Assembly: GCF_016654115.1 (NCBI RefSeq)
Contig: NZ_JAEQAZ010000098.1
Location: forward strand, 1-45,613
Length of the DNA stretch: 45,613 bases
Source of the DNA: Streptomyces sp. MBT53
GTDB taxonomy: Bacteria; Actinomycetota; Actinomycetes; Streptomycetales; Streptomycetaceae
Direction of reading: 5' to 3'
The notes below the pieces were generated by a model, which was not told where the DNA came from, made no database searches, and was given only the letters and a program-made list of their open reading frames with translations. Below, in pieces: positions 32,427-41,126 of this stretch (its first letter is position 1; each line of letters opens with the position of its first letter). Position numbers and translations under genes: made by a program.

Positions 32427-33989
32427 ATGTCTGAAACAGCTCGAAGCGCCTCCGGCGCTCTCGACAAGGCCTCCGAGGCCGCCGAGCACGAAGCCCATTC
32501 CAACCGCTGGAAGGCGCTCGCGTTCATCGCGCTCGCCCAGCTGATGGTCGTGCTCGACGCCACCATCGTGAACATCGCCCTCCCGTCCGCCCAGACCGAC
32601 CTGGGCATCTCCGACGGCAACCGGCAGTGGGTCGTCACGGCCTACGCCCTCGCCTTCGGCGGTCTGCTGCTCTTCGGCGGCCGTATAGCCGACCTGTGGG
32701 GCCGCAAGCGCGCCTTCGTCGTCGGTCTGACCGGCTTCGCCGCCGCGTCCGCCCTCGGTGGCGTGGCCACCACCGGCGCCATGATGTTCGGCGCCCGTGC
32801 CCTCCAGGGCGCCTTCGGCGCACTGCTCGCGCCCGCCGCGCTCTCCCTGCTCGCCGTGATGTTCACGGACGCCAAGGAGCGTGCCAAGGCGTTCGGCATC
32901 TACGGTGCGATCGCCGGTGGCGGCGGCGCCGTCGGCTTCATCCTCGGCGGTGTGCTGACCGAGTACCTCGACTGGCGCTGGACGTTCTTCGTGAACATCC
33001 CGTTCGCGATCGTCGCCGCGCTCGGCGCGTACTTCGTCATCCGTGAGCCGGAGGGCGGCCGCAACCGCAACCCGCTCGACATCCCGGGTGTCCTGCTCTC
33101 CACCCTCGGCCTGGTCTCGCTCGTCTACGGCTTCACCCGCGCCGAGTCCGACGGCTGGGGCGACTCCTCGACCATCGCGCTGTTCATCGCTTCCGCGGTC
33201 CTGCTGGTCTCGTTCGTGATCGTCGAGTCCAGGGTCAAGGCCCCGCTGCTGCCCCTGCGTGTGATCACCGACCGCAACCGCGGCGGTATCTACCTCTCGC
33301 TCGGCATCGCCATCATCGCGATGTTCGGCACGTTCCTCTTCCTCACCTACTACCTGCAGGTCGTGAAGGGCTTCTCGCCGATCAAGACCGGCTTCGCCTT
33401 CATGCCGATGATCGTCGGCATGATGGTCGGCTCGACCCAGATCGGCACCCGCCTGATGACCCGCCTGCCGGCCCGCCTGCTCATGGGCCCCGGCTTCCTG
33501 GTCGCCGCGGTCGGCATGCTCCTGATGACGCAGCTGGAGATCGGCTCGTCCTACGCCTCGATCATCCTGCCCGCGATGCTGCTGCTCGGCCTCGGCATGG
33601 GTACGGCGTTCATGCCCGCCATGTCGCTGGCCACCCTGGGCGTCGAGCCCCGGGACGCGGGCGTCGCCTCCGCGATGGTCAACACCTCGCAGCAGGTGGG
33701 CGGCGCCATCGGTACGGCCCTGCTGAACACGATCGCCGCCTCCGCGACGACCGCGTACATCAAGGACCACATCGCCGGCGCGGGTACCTCCAAAACCCAG
33801 CAGCAGCTCGTCGCGCTGCAGGGCCAGGTGCACGGCTACACCAACGCCATCTGGTTCGCCGTCGGCATGCTGGTGACGGCCGCGGTCATCGTCTCGGTCC
33901 TCGTCAACGCGGGCAAGCAGGGTTCCGACCCGGTCGCCTCCGGTGACGGAGTCGAGGACGAGTTCAAGGTCCCGGTCGTCGCCCACTGA
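32427..33989 (+). CDS. MFS transporter, DHA2 (14-helix) drug-efflux family
   Basis: 520 residues from ATG 32427; an in-frame GTG four codons earlier is the alternative. Helix 1 carries the DHA2 motif VVLDATIVNIALPSAQ. The loop GGRIADLWGRKRAF is MFS motif A, and GGVLTEYLDWRWTFFVN is the motif C/G region. Proton-driven export of drugs or dyes is expected, probably under the preceding TetR protein. The gene has strong codon bias (almost only C in third positions), suggesting good expression. Confidence 0.92.
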   Translation: MSETARSASGALDKASEAAEHEAHSNRWKALAFIALAQLMVVLDATIVNIALPSAQTDLGISDGNRQWVVTAYALAFGGLLLFGGRIADLWGRKRAFVVGLTGFAAASALGGVATTGAMMFGARALQGAFGALLAPAALSLLAVMFTDAKERAKAFGIYGAIAGGGGAVGFILGGVLTEYLDWRWTFFVNIPFAIVAALGAYFVIREPEGGRNRNPLDIPGVLLSTLGLVSLVYGFTRAESDGWGDSSTIALFIASAVLLVSFVIVESRVKAPLLPLRVITDRNRGGIYLSLGIAIIAMFGTFLFLTYYLQVVKGFSPIKTGFAFMPMIVGMMVGSTQIGTRLMTRLPARLLMGPGFLVAAVGMLLMTQLEIGSSYASIILPAMLLLGLGMGTAFMPAMSLATLGVEPRDAGVASAMVNTSQQVGGAIGTALLNTIAASATTAYIKDHIAGAGTSKTQQQLVALQGQVHGYTNAIWFAVGMLVTAAVIVSVLVNAGKQGSDPVASGDGVEDEFKVPVVAH

Positions 33990-34025
33990 CGACGCCCGAC
34001 CCGGTCGTACCCCCTTCGCACCATC

Positions 34026-34060
34026 CGTACGTACGGGGAAGGGGACGCCCCGTACGTACG
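34026..34060. terminator. Bidirectional terminator-like stem-loop
   Basis: CGTACGTACGGGG (34026-34038) pairs perfectly with CCCCGTACGTACG (34048-34060). It lies between the convergent MFS and MarR genes, so it can end both transcripts. Confidence 0.75.
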
Positions 34061-34101
34061 ACTCCCAGGAACTGCCCTGGCCCTCCGCCGAGTTGAGCGG
34101 C

Positions 34102-34629
34102 TCAGCGGAGCCAGGGCAGATCCGCGCCCGCCTCGTCGGGCTGAAGTCCCTCGGCGACGATCTCCATGATCTCGCCGAGGGACTTCTGCTGTTCCGGGCT
34201 CAGCCGCTCGAACAACGCCTGCCGTACGGCGGTCACATGACCCGGCGCGGTACGGCTGAGCACCTCGTACCCCGCGTCGGTCAGCACCGCGAACTGGCCG
34301 CGCTTGTCGGAGGGGCAGTCCTCGCGGCGCACCCACCCGTTCTTCTCCAGCCGCGCGATCGCGTGCGAGAGCCGGGAGCGGGTGATCTTCGCGTTCATGG
34401 CCAGCTCGGTCATCCGCAGCCGGCGGCCCGGCGCCTCGGCGAGCTGCACGAGGAGGCCGTAGTAGATGTGCGGCATGCCCGCGTCCCGCTGGAGCTGGCG
34501 GTCCAGATGGTCCTCCAGGAGGGTGCTGGCGTGCATGTAGAAGCGCCAGACACGCTGCTCCTCGGCGGTGAGCCAGCGGGGTTCGTCAGCGGAGACCGCT
34601 TCTTCAGCGGGTGCGGGTGCCGTGTTCAT
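34102..34629 (-). CDS. MarR-family transcriptional regulator
   Basis: 175 residues from ATG 34629, with GGGGGG upstream. The winged helix spans RLRMTELAMNAKITRSRLSHAIARLE and the wing REDCPSDKRGQFAVLTDAG. It is divergent from a LigB-type dioxygenase. Two copies of TTGARAGTTMAA in the shared promoter are probable operators. It likely represses the dioxygenase and itself, responding to an aromatic ligand; the ligand is inferred from the neighbour. Confidence 0.9.
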   Translation of the reverse strand: MNTAPAPAEEAVSADEPRWLTAEEQRVWRFYMHASTLLEDHLDRQLQRDAGMPHIYYGLLVQLAEAPGRRLRMTELAMNAKITRSRLSHAIARLEKNGWVRREDCPSDKRGQFAVLTDAGYEVLSRTAPGHVTAVRQALFERLSPEQQKSLGEIMEIVAEGLQPDEAGADLPWLR

Positions 34630-34654
34630 GCCCCCCACTGTACGAGAGCCCTCC

Positions 34655-34709
34655 TTGAAAGTTAAACAAACGGGGCGTAAGCTGCGCTACAGGGAATTTG
34701 AGAGTTCAA
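34655..34709. promoter_or_regulatory. Two copies of a MarR-operator-like repeat
   Basis: TTGAAAGTTAAA (34655-34666) and TTGAGAGTTCAA (34698-34709) share TTGARAGTTMAA; the second is an inverted repeat TTGA-N4-TCAA. They lie between the MarR start and the dioxygenase start, 43 bases apart. Confidence 0.6.
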
Positions 34710-34727
34710 GCATGGGGAGTGACCGTC

Positions 34728-35519
34728 ATGTCCACCGCCGCACCGGAGCGCATGCCCGCCCTCTATCTCAGCCACGGCGCGCCGCCCCTCGCGGACGACC
34801 CGATCTGGCCCGGCGAACTCGCCGCCTGGTCCGCAGACCTCCCCCGCCCCAAGGCGATCCTCATGGTCTCCGCCCACTGGGAGGAGGCCCCCCTCGCCCT
34901 CGGCGCCACCGACCCGGTCCCCCTGGTCTACGACTTCTGGGGCTTCCCCGAGCACTACTACCAGGTCCGCTACGACGCCCCGGGTGCACCCGAACTCGCC
35001 GAGTCCGTACGGAAGTTGCTGCGCGCCCCGGGCATCCCCGTGCAGGACGTCCCCGACCGCGGCCTCGACCACGGGGCGTACGTCCCGCTCGTCGAGATGT
35101 TCCCGGCCGCCGACATCCCCGTCCTCCAGGTGTCGATGCCGACCCTCGACCCGGTGAAGCTGATGGAGATCGGCCGCAAGCTGGCACCCCTGCGCGACGA
35201 GGGCGTCCTGATCGTCGGCTCCGGCTTCTTCACCCACAACCTGGCCGCCCTGCGCCACACCGGCGGCGGAGTGCCCACCTGGTCCTCCGAGTTCGACGAC
35301 TGGGGCAGGCGCGCGCTGGAGGCCCGGGACTGGGACGGCCTGCTCGACTTCCTCCACAAGGCACCGGCCGGGCGCTACGCCCACCCGCGCACCGAGCACT
35401 TCGCCCCGCTGTTCGTCACCATGGGCGCGGCGGAGGCCGCCGGCGAACTGGACGCGCAGCACTCGGTGATCGACGGGTTCTGGATGGGGATGGCGAAGCG
35501 GTCGGTGCAGTTCGGCTGA
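34728..35519 (+). CDS. LigB/DODA-type extradiol dioxygenase
   Basis: 263 residues from ATG 34728, with GGGGAG 11 bases upstream. Family marks are PALYLSHGAPPLADD (metal-binding His), LMVSAHWEEAP (second His), LDHGAYVPL and SGFFTHNL. This matches the 4,5-DOPA extradiol dioxygenase (YgiD) branch, which uses a divalent metal to open catechol rings. It is divergent from the MarR gene that probably controls it. Its physiological substrate in Streptomyces is not known to me. Confidence 0.9.
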   Translation: MSTAAPERMPALYLSHGAPPLADDPIWPGELAAWSADLPRPKAILMVSAHWEEAPLALGATDPVPLVYDFWGFPEHYYQVRYDAPGAPELAESVRKLLRAPGIPVQDVPDRGLDHGAYVPLVEMFPAADIPVLQVSMPTLDPVKLMEIGRKLAPLRDEGVLIVGSGFFTHNLAALRHTGGGVPTWSSEFDDWGRRALEARDWDGLLDFLHKAPAGRYAHPRTEHFAPLFVTMGAAEAAGELDAQHSVIDGFWMGMAKRSVQFG

Positions 35520-35532
35520 GCGCCCCGCGGGG

Positions 35533-36066
35533 CTACAACTCCTTCTCGTACCAGGCGACATCCCAGTAGCGGCCGAACTTGCGGCCCACCTCCCGGTAGG
35601 TGCCCACCGGCCGGAAACCGAAGCGTTCATGCAGCCGCGTGGACGCTTCGTTGGGCTGTGCGATGCCCGCGTACGCCCGGTGCACGTCCTCGGTCGCCAG
35701 ATCCGCGAACAGGGCCTTGTAGAGCAGCGTTCCGATACCGCGCCCGCCGGCGCCCGGGGCGAGGTAGACCGTGACCTCGACCGAGGTCGAGTAGGCGGGC
35801 TTCGCCCGGTAAGGGCTGGATGTGGCGTAGCCGAGGATTCGCTGTGAGTTTCCTGGGAAGGTCCCGTCCACGGCAACCTTCAACCGGTATGGGCCGTCTT
35901 CAGGGTGGGAGAGCAGCCAAGGACGGCGCTCCTCCGGCGTGAAGGCGGCGGTGTCGAAGGTGATCGGGGTCTCGCGTACGTAGTGGTTGTAGATGTCGGT
36001 GAGGGCATCGAGGTCGTCCTCGACTCCCGGCCTGACCTGCACCTCTGTACGTTCCGACGGCATCAT
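35533..36066 (-). CDS. GNAT N-acetyltransferase (phosphinothricin/methionine-sulfoximine acetyltransferase-like)
   Basis: 177 residues; ATG 36066 follows AGGGAGG. The family start VRPGVEDDLDALTDIYNHYV and the segment TPITFDTAAFTPEER are typical of the Pat/YncA branch. The acetyl-CoA loop is PGAGGRGIGTLLYKAL, and FGFRPVGTYREVGRKFGRYWD closes the fold. Members acetylate phosphinothricin, methionine sulfoximine or other amino-acid-like compounds. It is convergent with the dioxygenase gene and close to hrdD, so it is probably a core chromosomal gene. Confidence 0.9.
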   Translation of the reverse strand: MMPSERTEVQVRPGVEDDLDALTDIYNHYVRETPITFDTAAFTPEERRPWLLSHPEDGPYRLKVAVDGTFPGNSQRILGYATSSPYRAKPAYSTSVEVTVYLAPGAGGRGIGTLLYKALFADLATEDVHRAYAGIAQPNEASTRLHERFGFRPVGTYREVGRKFGRYWDVAWYEKEL

Positions 36067-36248
36067 GCCTCCCTTGTGGCCGGACAGGGTACTGCAAGAT
36101 CAGAAAAATAGGGGAGTGGGTCGGGAATTCTGTCCGGATTCCAGTCGTTGTTTCCATCAGATGCAGGGCACACGAGAAGAGTCACGAAGAAGACAGTGCC
36201 CGAGCATCCGACGAACACCTGCTGACCCACCATCGCAAGGGAGCACGC

Positions 36249-37247
36249 ATGGCAACCCGTGCCGTCGCCCGTCGTAAGTCCGCCTCCGGCGAGACCTCCG
36301 GCGTGGCACGCAGTGTTCGCGCCCATGGCGGCGAGATCGCCGACCGCGACCTGGTCGGCATGTATCTCGACGAAATCGCGCGCACACCGCTGCTCGACGC
36401 CGCCAAGGAAGTCGAGCTTTCACAGACCATCGAAGCGGGCGTGTTCGCGCGCCAGGTCCTCGACGGCGAGGAGGAGTCCCAGGCGGACGCCACCCGCGAA
36501 GAGCTGGAGGCCCTGGTCGCCGAGAGCGAGCGTGCCAAGGACGTCTTCATCCGGTCCAACCTCCGCCTGGTCGTGGCCGTGGCCCGCCGTTACCCCCGTA
36601 GCGGCCTGCCCCTGCTCGACCTGATCCAGGAGGGCAACGCGGGCCTGGTCCGCGCGGTCGAGAAGTTCGACTACCGCAAGGGCTTCAAGTTCTCGACGTA
36701 CGCGACCTGGTGGATCCGTCAGGCCATCACCCGCTCGATCGCCGACCAGTCCCGGACCATCCGGCTCCCCGTCCACCTGGTGGAGGAGCTGGGCCGGATC
36801 CGGCGCGTGCAGCGCGAGTTCAACCGGAAGAACGGCCGCGAGCCCGAGCACGCGGAGATCGCCGCCGAGCTGGACACCACCCCGGAGCGGGTGACGAACG
36901 TCCTGGACTGGGCGCGCGACCCGGTCTCCCTGAACATGTCGGTGGACGACGACGGCGACACCCAGTTCGGTGACCTCCTGGAGGACACCTCCGCGGTCTC
37001 GCCCGAGCAGTCCGTGATGACCCTGCTGCGCAGCGAGGAACTGGACGACCTGATCGGCCGCCTCGACCAGCGCACCGCCTCCATCATCAAGATGCGGTAC
37101 GGCATGGAGGACGGCCGGGAGCGCACGCTCACCGAGGTCGGCAAGGAGCACGGCCTCACGCGCGAGCGCATCCGGCAGATCGAGAAGCACGCCCTGCTGG
37201 AACTGAAGAAGCTGGCCAGCCAGACCGGTTTCGACGCGGCGGCGTAA
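36249..37247 (+). CDS. hrdD: Principal-sigma-like RNA polymerase sigma factor HrdD
   Basis: 332 residues from ATG 36249 (AAGGGAG upstream). Region 1.2 is DLVGMYLDEIARTPLL; region 2 has IRSNLRLVVAVARRYPRSGL, LDLIQEGNAGLVRAVEKFDY and FSTYATWWIRQAITR; region 4 has GLTRERIRQIEKHALLELKK. The short N-terminus lacks the long acidic extension of HrdB. Length, start MATRAVARR and flanking genes match my memory of S. coelicolor HrdD. It directs RNA polymerase to HrdB-like promoters and is usually dispensable. Confidence 0.92.
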   Translation: MATRAVARRKSASGETSGVARSVRAHGGEIADRDLVGMYLDEIARTPLLDAAKEVELSQTIEAGVFARQVLDGEEESQADATREELEALVAESERAKDVFIRSNLRLVVAVARRYPRSGLPLLDLIQEGNAGLVRAVEKFDYRKGFKFSTYATWWIRQAITRSIADQSRTIRLPVHLVEELGRIRRVQREFNRKNGREPEHAEIAAELDTTPERVTNVLDWARDPVSLNMSVDDDGDTQFGDLLEDTSAVSPEQSVMTLLRSEELDDLIGRLDQRTASIIKMRYGMEDGRERTLTEVGKEHGLTRERIRQIEKHALLELKKLASQTGFDAAA

Positions 37248-37249
37248 GC

Positions 37250-37285
37250 GTCGGACCCTCCGGCGGGGGCGCCGGAGGGTCCGAC
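37250..37285 (+). terminator. Terminator of hrdD
   Basis: A perfect 16-base-pair stem, GTCGGACCCTCCGGCG with its complement, around a GGGG loop, three bases after the hrdD stop codon. There is no T-run, as is usual in Streptomyces. Confidence 0.8.
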
Positions 37286-37526
37286 GGCTCGACAACCCCG
37301 GCGGCCTCCGCGGCCCCGGGGGCGCGTACGACTCAGGGTGCGCGCCCGGCCGCGTACGCCGGGTGGCGGGAGACCGCGCAAACATGGCCGCGCAACGCCG
37401 CTTCAATCCGCGAGGCCCGGGGAACAAGACTTCAGGGCCCAGGAGTTGGGGATACGGGCGTTGCCCCGCGACCCACTGAGCCAAGTCCCGACGCAAATCC
37501 CCCCCCCCCGGCGCCGGGACTCTCCC

Positions 37527-37578
37527 GAGCCGGGCTTCGGCGCCTGTCCCCCCAGGCGTCGGGGCCCGGCTCTTTTTT
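37527..37578 (+). terminator. Second, T-tailed intrinsic terminator between hrdD and the TetR gene
   Basis: GAGCCGGGC (37527-37535) pairs with GCCCGGCTC (37564-37572); an inner stem GGCGCCTG/CAGGCGTC is nearly complete; TTTTTT follows at 37573-37578. The 240 bases between this and the hrdD terminator hold no recognisable protein gene. A ten-C run sits at 37500-37509. Confidence 0.75.
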
Positions 37579-37696
37579 CACGCGCGGGCGAGGCGGAGAA
37601 GCCGCGGACATGGTGGGATGGCGGGGCACCCCGTACCTGAACCCCGGGGTGGCCCGCCGAATGGCAGATTGTGCCACAGCGGCATAGCCTGCCGGT

Positions 37697-38428
37697 GTGA
37701 GCAGCCCCACCCCAGCCCCGGATTCCCGTCCCGTCTCCCCCTCCGCACCGCTCTCGCTGACCGAGCGGCGCAAGGCCGAGACCCGGATGGAGATCGCCAG
37801 GGCGGCGGCCGGACTCTTCGCCAGACACGGGCTACGAGCCACCCGCGCCGAGGACATCGCCCAGCGTGCCGGTATCGCCCCGCGCACCTTCTACCGCTAC
37901 TTCGCCACCAAGGAAGAGGCCGTCGCCCCGCTCTACGCGGCCGGCGCCCAACGCTGGGCGGACGCGGTACGCGCGGCCCCGCCCGCACTCTCGGTGCCGG
38001 AGGCCCTGGAACACGGCGTGCGCCACACGCTCACCCCCGGGGTGGGCGTCTCCACACACTCGTGGACCTGGGCGCGCACCCTGATCGGCATGGCCGAGTC
38101 CAGCCCCGGCCTGCGCAAGGTGTGGGCGGAGGTCTGCCAGGCGTCGGAACGGACCCTGGGCGAGGTCCTGTTGGAACGTGTCACCCACGGCGACCCCGCC
38201 TTCGCCGACCCCGCCCTCGCCGCCGGCGCCCCGAGCGCGACCTCCCCGGAACTGCGCTTCGCCGCCGCCGTCGCGAGCGCCGCCGTACGCACGGCGGTCG
38301 AGGGCTGGGCCACCGGAAAGGAACACCCGGGCACGCTCGCCGGCCCGGCGGAGTCGGCACTGCGGAACCTGCGGGCGCTGCGGGACTTTCCCTGGGGGGA
38401 CATCGGGGCGGCTCGGGGGGTGGGGTGA
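37697..38428 (+). CDS. TetR-family transcriptional regulator
   Basis: 243 residues from GTG 37697 (an overlapping GTG at 37695 is in another frame). The DNA-binding part is RMEIARAAAGLFARHG followed by TRAEDIAQRAGIAPRTFYRYFATKEEAV. The C-terminal domain is helical and rich in Ala/Pro. By position next to hrdD it should correspond to the S. coelicolor TetR protein beside hrdD that has been linked to antibiotic production when over-expressed; this is from memory. No obvious palindromic operator was found upstream. Confidence 0.88.
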   Translation: MSSPTPAPDSRPVSPSAPLSLTERRKAETRMEIARAAAGLFARHGLRATRAEDIAQRAGIAPRTFYRYFATKEEAVAPLYAAGAQRWADAVRAAPPALSVPEALEHGVRHTLTPGVGVSTHSWTWARTLIGMAESSPGLRKVWAEVCQASERTLGEVLLERVTHGDPAFADPALAAGAPSATSPELRFAAAVASAAVRTAVEGWATGKEHPGTLAGPAESALRNLRALRDFPWGDIGAARGVG

Positions 38429-38475
38429 GCCCCAGTGGAGTGGGGTGAGGCGCGACGGGGTGGCGTGCGACCGCC

Positions 38476-39468
38476 CTACTCACGCCGTTCCCCCAACACC
38501 GGTCCGCCCCCCGCCGCCCTGCTCAGCCGTTCCCCCAACTCCCGTACGCAGCGCACCAGTTCCGCCGGTTCCTGGACCGTGAACTCGAACTCCAGCAGGG
38601 CCAGCCGGGCGGCCAGCCAGCGCACCTCGTCGCCGGTCGTGGCCCGCAGACGGCAACTGTGCGCGTCGAGCGGCTCGGGTGTGCCCATCCAGGCCGGGAC
38701 GCGCGCGGCGACCACGTCGGCCGGCGCGGCGAAGGTCACGGTGTACTCGTAGGCCCGCTGCTGCCGGTACATCGACTGCCGCAGATACTCCGCCGCACTC
38801 CCCGTCGGCAGCTCGCGCGGCGCGAACCGCGCCCCCGTCGCGAACGGCTCGCTCACCCGGTCGACCCGGAACGTCCGCCAGTCCTCGCGGTCGAGGTCGT
38901 AGGCCACCAGGTACCAGCGCCGCCCGGTCGAGACGAGGCGGTACGGCTCCGTCACGCGGCGCGACTCGGTGCCGTCCTTCGCGCGGTAGGCGAACCGCAG
39001 CCGCTCGTGGCCGGCCACCGTCGAGGCCATCACGGTCAGCGTCTCGGGCGCGATGCTCGCCCCGTCGCCACTGGTCAGCGCGGTCGTGGCGGCCTGGAGG
39101 GTGGCGACGCGATGCCGTAGCCGAGAGGGGAGCACCTGCTCCAGCTTCGCCAGCGCCCGTACGGACGCCTCGTCGACGCCCTCGACCGCGTGCCCGGCGC
39201 CCGCCCGCAGGCCGACCGCGATGGCCACCGCCTCCTCGTCGTCGAGGACCAGCGGCGGCATCGCCTTGCCCGCGACCAGCCGGTAGCCGCCGTCGGCGCC
39301 CAGGGTCGCCTGTACCGGGTAGCCCAGTTCGCGGAGCCGGTCGATGTCCCGCCGGACCGTGCGGCGGGAGACCCCGAGCCGGTCGGCCAGCTCGCCGCCG
39401 GGCCACTCGCGGGGCGTCTGGAGGAGGGAGAGGAGCTGGAGGAGCCGGGCCGGGGTGTCCGTCGTCAT
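38476..39468 (-). CDS. WYL-domain (YafY-type) transcriptional regulator
   Basis: 330 residues from ATG 39468. The N-terminal HTH is WPGGELADRLGVSRRTVRRDIDRLRELG. The WYL domain follows from about residue 140, with FAYRAKDGTESRRVTEPYRLV and GRRWYLVAYDLDREDWRTFRVDR. WYL domains sense small or nucleic-acid ligands. It is divergent from an MFS gene across 62 bases holding a TGACC-N6-GGTCA repeat, so it likely controls that pump. Confidence 0.9.
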   Translation of the reverse strand: MTTDTPARLLQLLSLLQTPREWPGGELADRLGVSRRTVRRDIDRLRELGYPVQATLGADGGYRLVAGKAMPPLVLDDEEAVAIAVGLRAGAGHAVEGVDEASVRALAKLEQVLPSRLRHRVATLQAATTALTSGDGASIAPETLTVMASTVAGHERLRFAYRAKDGTESRRVTEPYRLVSTGRRWYLVAYDLDREDWRTFRVDRVSEPFATGARFAPRELPTGSAAEYLRQSMYRQQRAYEYTVTFAAPADVVAARVPAWMGTPEPLDAHSCRLRATTGDEVRWLAARLALLEFEFTVQEPAELVRCVRELGERLSRAAGGGPVLGERRE

Positions 39469-39502
39469 GAGTTCGAGGATGCCGTAGAACTAGGACACGA
39501 TC

Positions 39503-39518
39503 TGACCTAATGGGGTCA
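39503..39518. promoter_or_regulatory. Operator-like inverted repeat between the WYL regulator and MFS genes
   Basis: TGACC (39503-39507) and GGTCA (39514-39518) with six bases between, 12 bases before the MFS start. The 62-base divergent gap leaves room for little else, so this is the probable regulator site. Confidence 0.5.
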
Positions 39519-39530
39519 TAGCTTCAAGCC

Positions 39531-41045
39531 ATGACCTCCACCGAACTCCTTGTGGACAGCCCGGCCGTCTCGACGGAACCGGCACGTACGGCCGACCGGC
39601 GGCGCTGGTTCGCCCTCGCGATCGTGATGACCGCGGCCTTCATGGACCTCGTCGACGTCACGATCGTCAATGTCGCGATCCCCTCGATCCAGCGGGACGC
39701 GGGCGCCTCCTTCAGCCAGATCCAGTGGATCACGGCCGGTTACGCGCTCGCCTTCGCCGCCGGACTCATCACCGGCGGACGGCTCGGCGACATCTACGGC
39801 CGCAAGCGGCTGTTCCTGCTCGGGATCGGTGGCTTCACGCTCGCCTCCGCGCTGTGCGGCTTCGCCGCGAACCCGGAGATGCTGGTCGCCTCGCGCATCC
39901 TCCAGGGCGGGATGGCCGCGATGATGGTGCCGCAGGTGCTGTCGATCGTGCACGCCACCTTCCCGGCGCACGAACGCGGCAAGGTCTTCGGGCTGTTCGG
40001 CGCGATCGTCGGGCTCGGGGCCGTCTCCGGACCGCTGCTCGGCGCACTGCTCACCGAGTGGAACCTCTTCGGTCTCGAATGGCGCCCGATCTTCCTGATC
40101 AACCTGCCCGTCGGCATCGCGGGCCTGATCCTCGGCAGCCGTTTCATCACCGAGTCGAAGGCCCCGCGCGCCCTGAAGCTGGACCTCGTCGGCGTCGCCC
40201 TGGTCACCCTCGGGCTGCTGATGCTGCTCTATCCCCTCACCCGGGGCGACGAACTGGGCTGGCCCGCCTGGGGGTTCGTGTCGATGTCCGGTTCGGTGGG
40301 CGTCTTCTGCGGACTGGTGGCGTACGAGAAGCGGAAGGCCGAGCGGGACGGGTCCCCGCTCGTCGAGCTCTCCCTGTTCAAGGTGAAGAGCTTCGCGGCC
40401 GGCATCGCCGTGCAGACCGTCTTCGGCGTCGGACTCGGCATCTTCTTCCTGGTCTGGACGCTGTACATGCAGACCGGTCTCGGCTGGAGCCCGCTGCGGG
40501 CGGGGCTGACCGGCGTACCGTTCTCGATCGCCTGCTCGGTGGCGGCGGGGATGTCCGTGCAGAAACTGGTGCCGCGTGTCGGCGGACGCAATGTGCTGCA
40601 GGCCGGTGCGCTGGTGATGGTCGTGGGTGTGCTGCTCTACCTCTGGGAGGCCGACCGGTACCAACTGGCCATCGCCTCCTGGCAGATGGCGCTCCCGCTG
40701 GTCGTGATGGGCGCAGGCATGGGCCTGATCTTCGCCCCGCTGACCGACACGATCCTCTCCGAGGTGCCGCGCGAGTACGCGGGTTCGGCGTCCGGACTCA
40801 TCAACACCGTGCAGCAGATGGGCAACGCGCTGGGGCTCGGGCTGGTGTCGGTCGTCTTCTTCGGGTCGATCGGCGACCGGCTGACCCAGGCCGAGGTGGG
40901 CCCGGCGTTCGTCGACGCCTTCCAGAACGCGCTGGGTTGGGTCGCCGCGGTGATGGGCGTGATCTTCCTGCTGATGTTCGCGCTGCCGGGGCGGGCGGCC
41001 ACGGCGGAGGCGGCGGCCAAGGGGGCTGCCTCCGACGGGAGTTGA
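39531..41045 (+). CDS. MFS transporter, DHA2 family
   Basis: 504 residues from ATG 39531. Helix 1 motif MDLVDVTIVNVAIPSIQRD, motif A GGRLGDIYGRKRLFL and motif C region GLGAVSGPLLGALL identify a 14-helix drug:proton antiporter. It is divergent from the WYL regulator. A strong terminator follows at 41081. It is about as similar in layout to the 32427 pump as other DHA2 members and is probably a core gene. Confidence 0.92.
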   Translation: MTSTELLVDSPAVSTEPARTADRRRWFALAIVMTAAFMDLVDVTIVNVAIPSIQRDAGASFSQIQWITAGYALAFAAGLITGGRLGDIYGRKRLFLLGIGGFTLASALCGFAANPEMLVASRILQGGMAAMMVPQVLSIVHATFPAHERGKVFGLFGAIVGLGAVSGPLLGALLTEWNLFGLEWRPIFLINLPVGIAGLILGSRFITESKAPRALKLDLVGVALVTLGLLMLLYPLTRGDELGWPAWGFVSMSGSVGVFCGLVAYEKRKAERDGSPLVELSLFKVKSFAAGIAVQTVFGVGLGIFFLVWTLYMQTGLGWSPLRAGLTGVPFSIACSVAAGMSVQKLVPRVGGRNVLQAGALVMVVGVLLYLWEADRYQLAIASWQMALPLVVMGAGMGLIFAPLTDTILSEVPREYAGSASGLINTVQQMGNALGLGLVSVVFFGSIGDRLTQAEVGPAFVDAFQNALGWVAAVMGVIFLLMFALPGRAATAEAAAKGAASDGS

Positions 41046-41080
41046 TGTCATCCGCTGCTGCCGTCCGCTGACGCACCGCA

Positions 41081-41126
41081 GTCGAGCGCCCCGCCCCGAG
41101 GCCGTACCGGGGGCGGGGCGCTCGAC
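41081..41126 (+). terminator. Terminator after the MFS gene
   Basis: A perfect 17-base-pair stem: GTCGAGCGCCCCGCCCC at 41081-41097 with its complement at 41110-41126. It begins 36 bases after the MFS stop codon. Confidence 0.8.

Noticed and set aside
37500..37509. Ten-C homopolymer as a phase-variable tract
   Set aside because: It is intergenic and not positioned to shift a reading frame; sequence length uncertainty is more likely than function.
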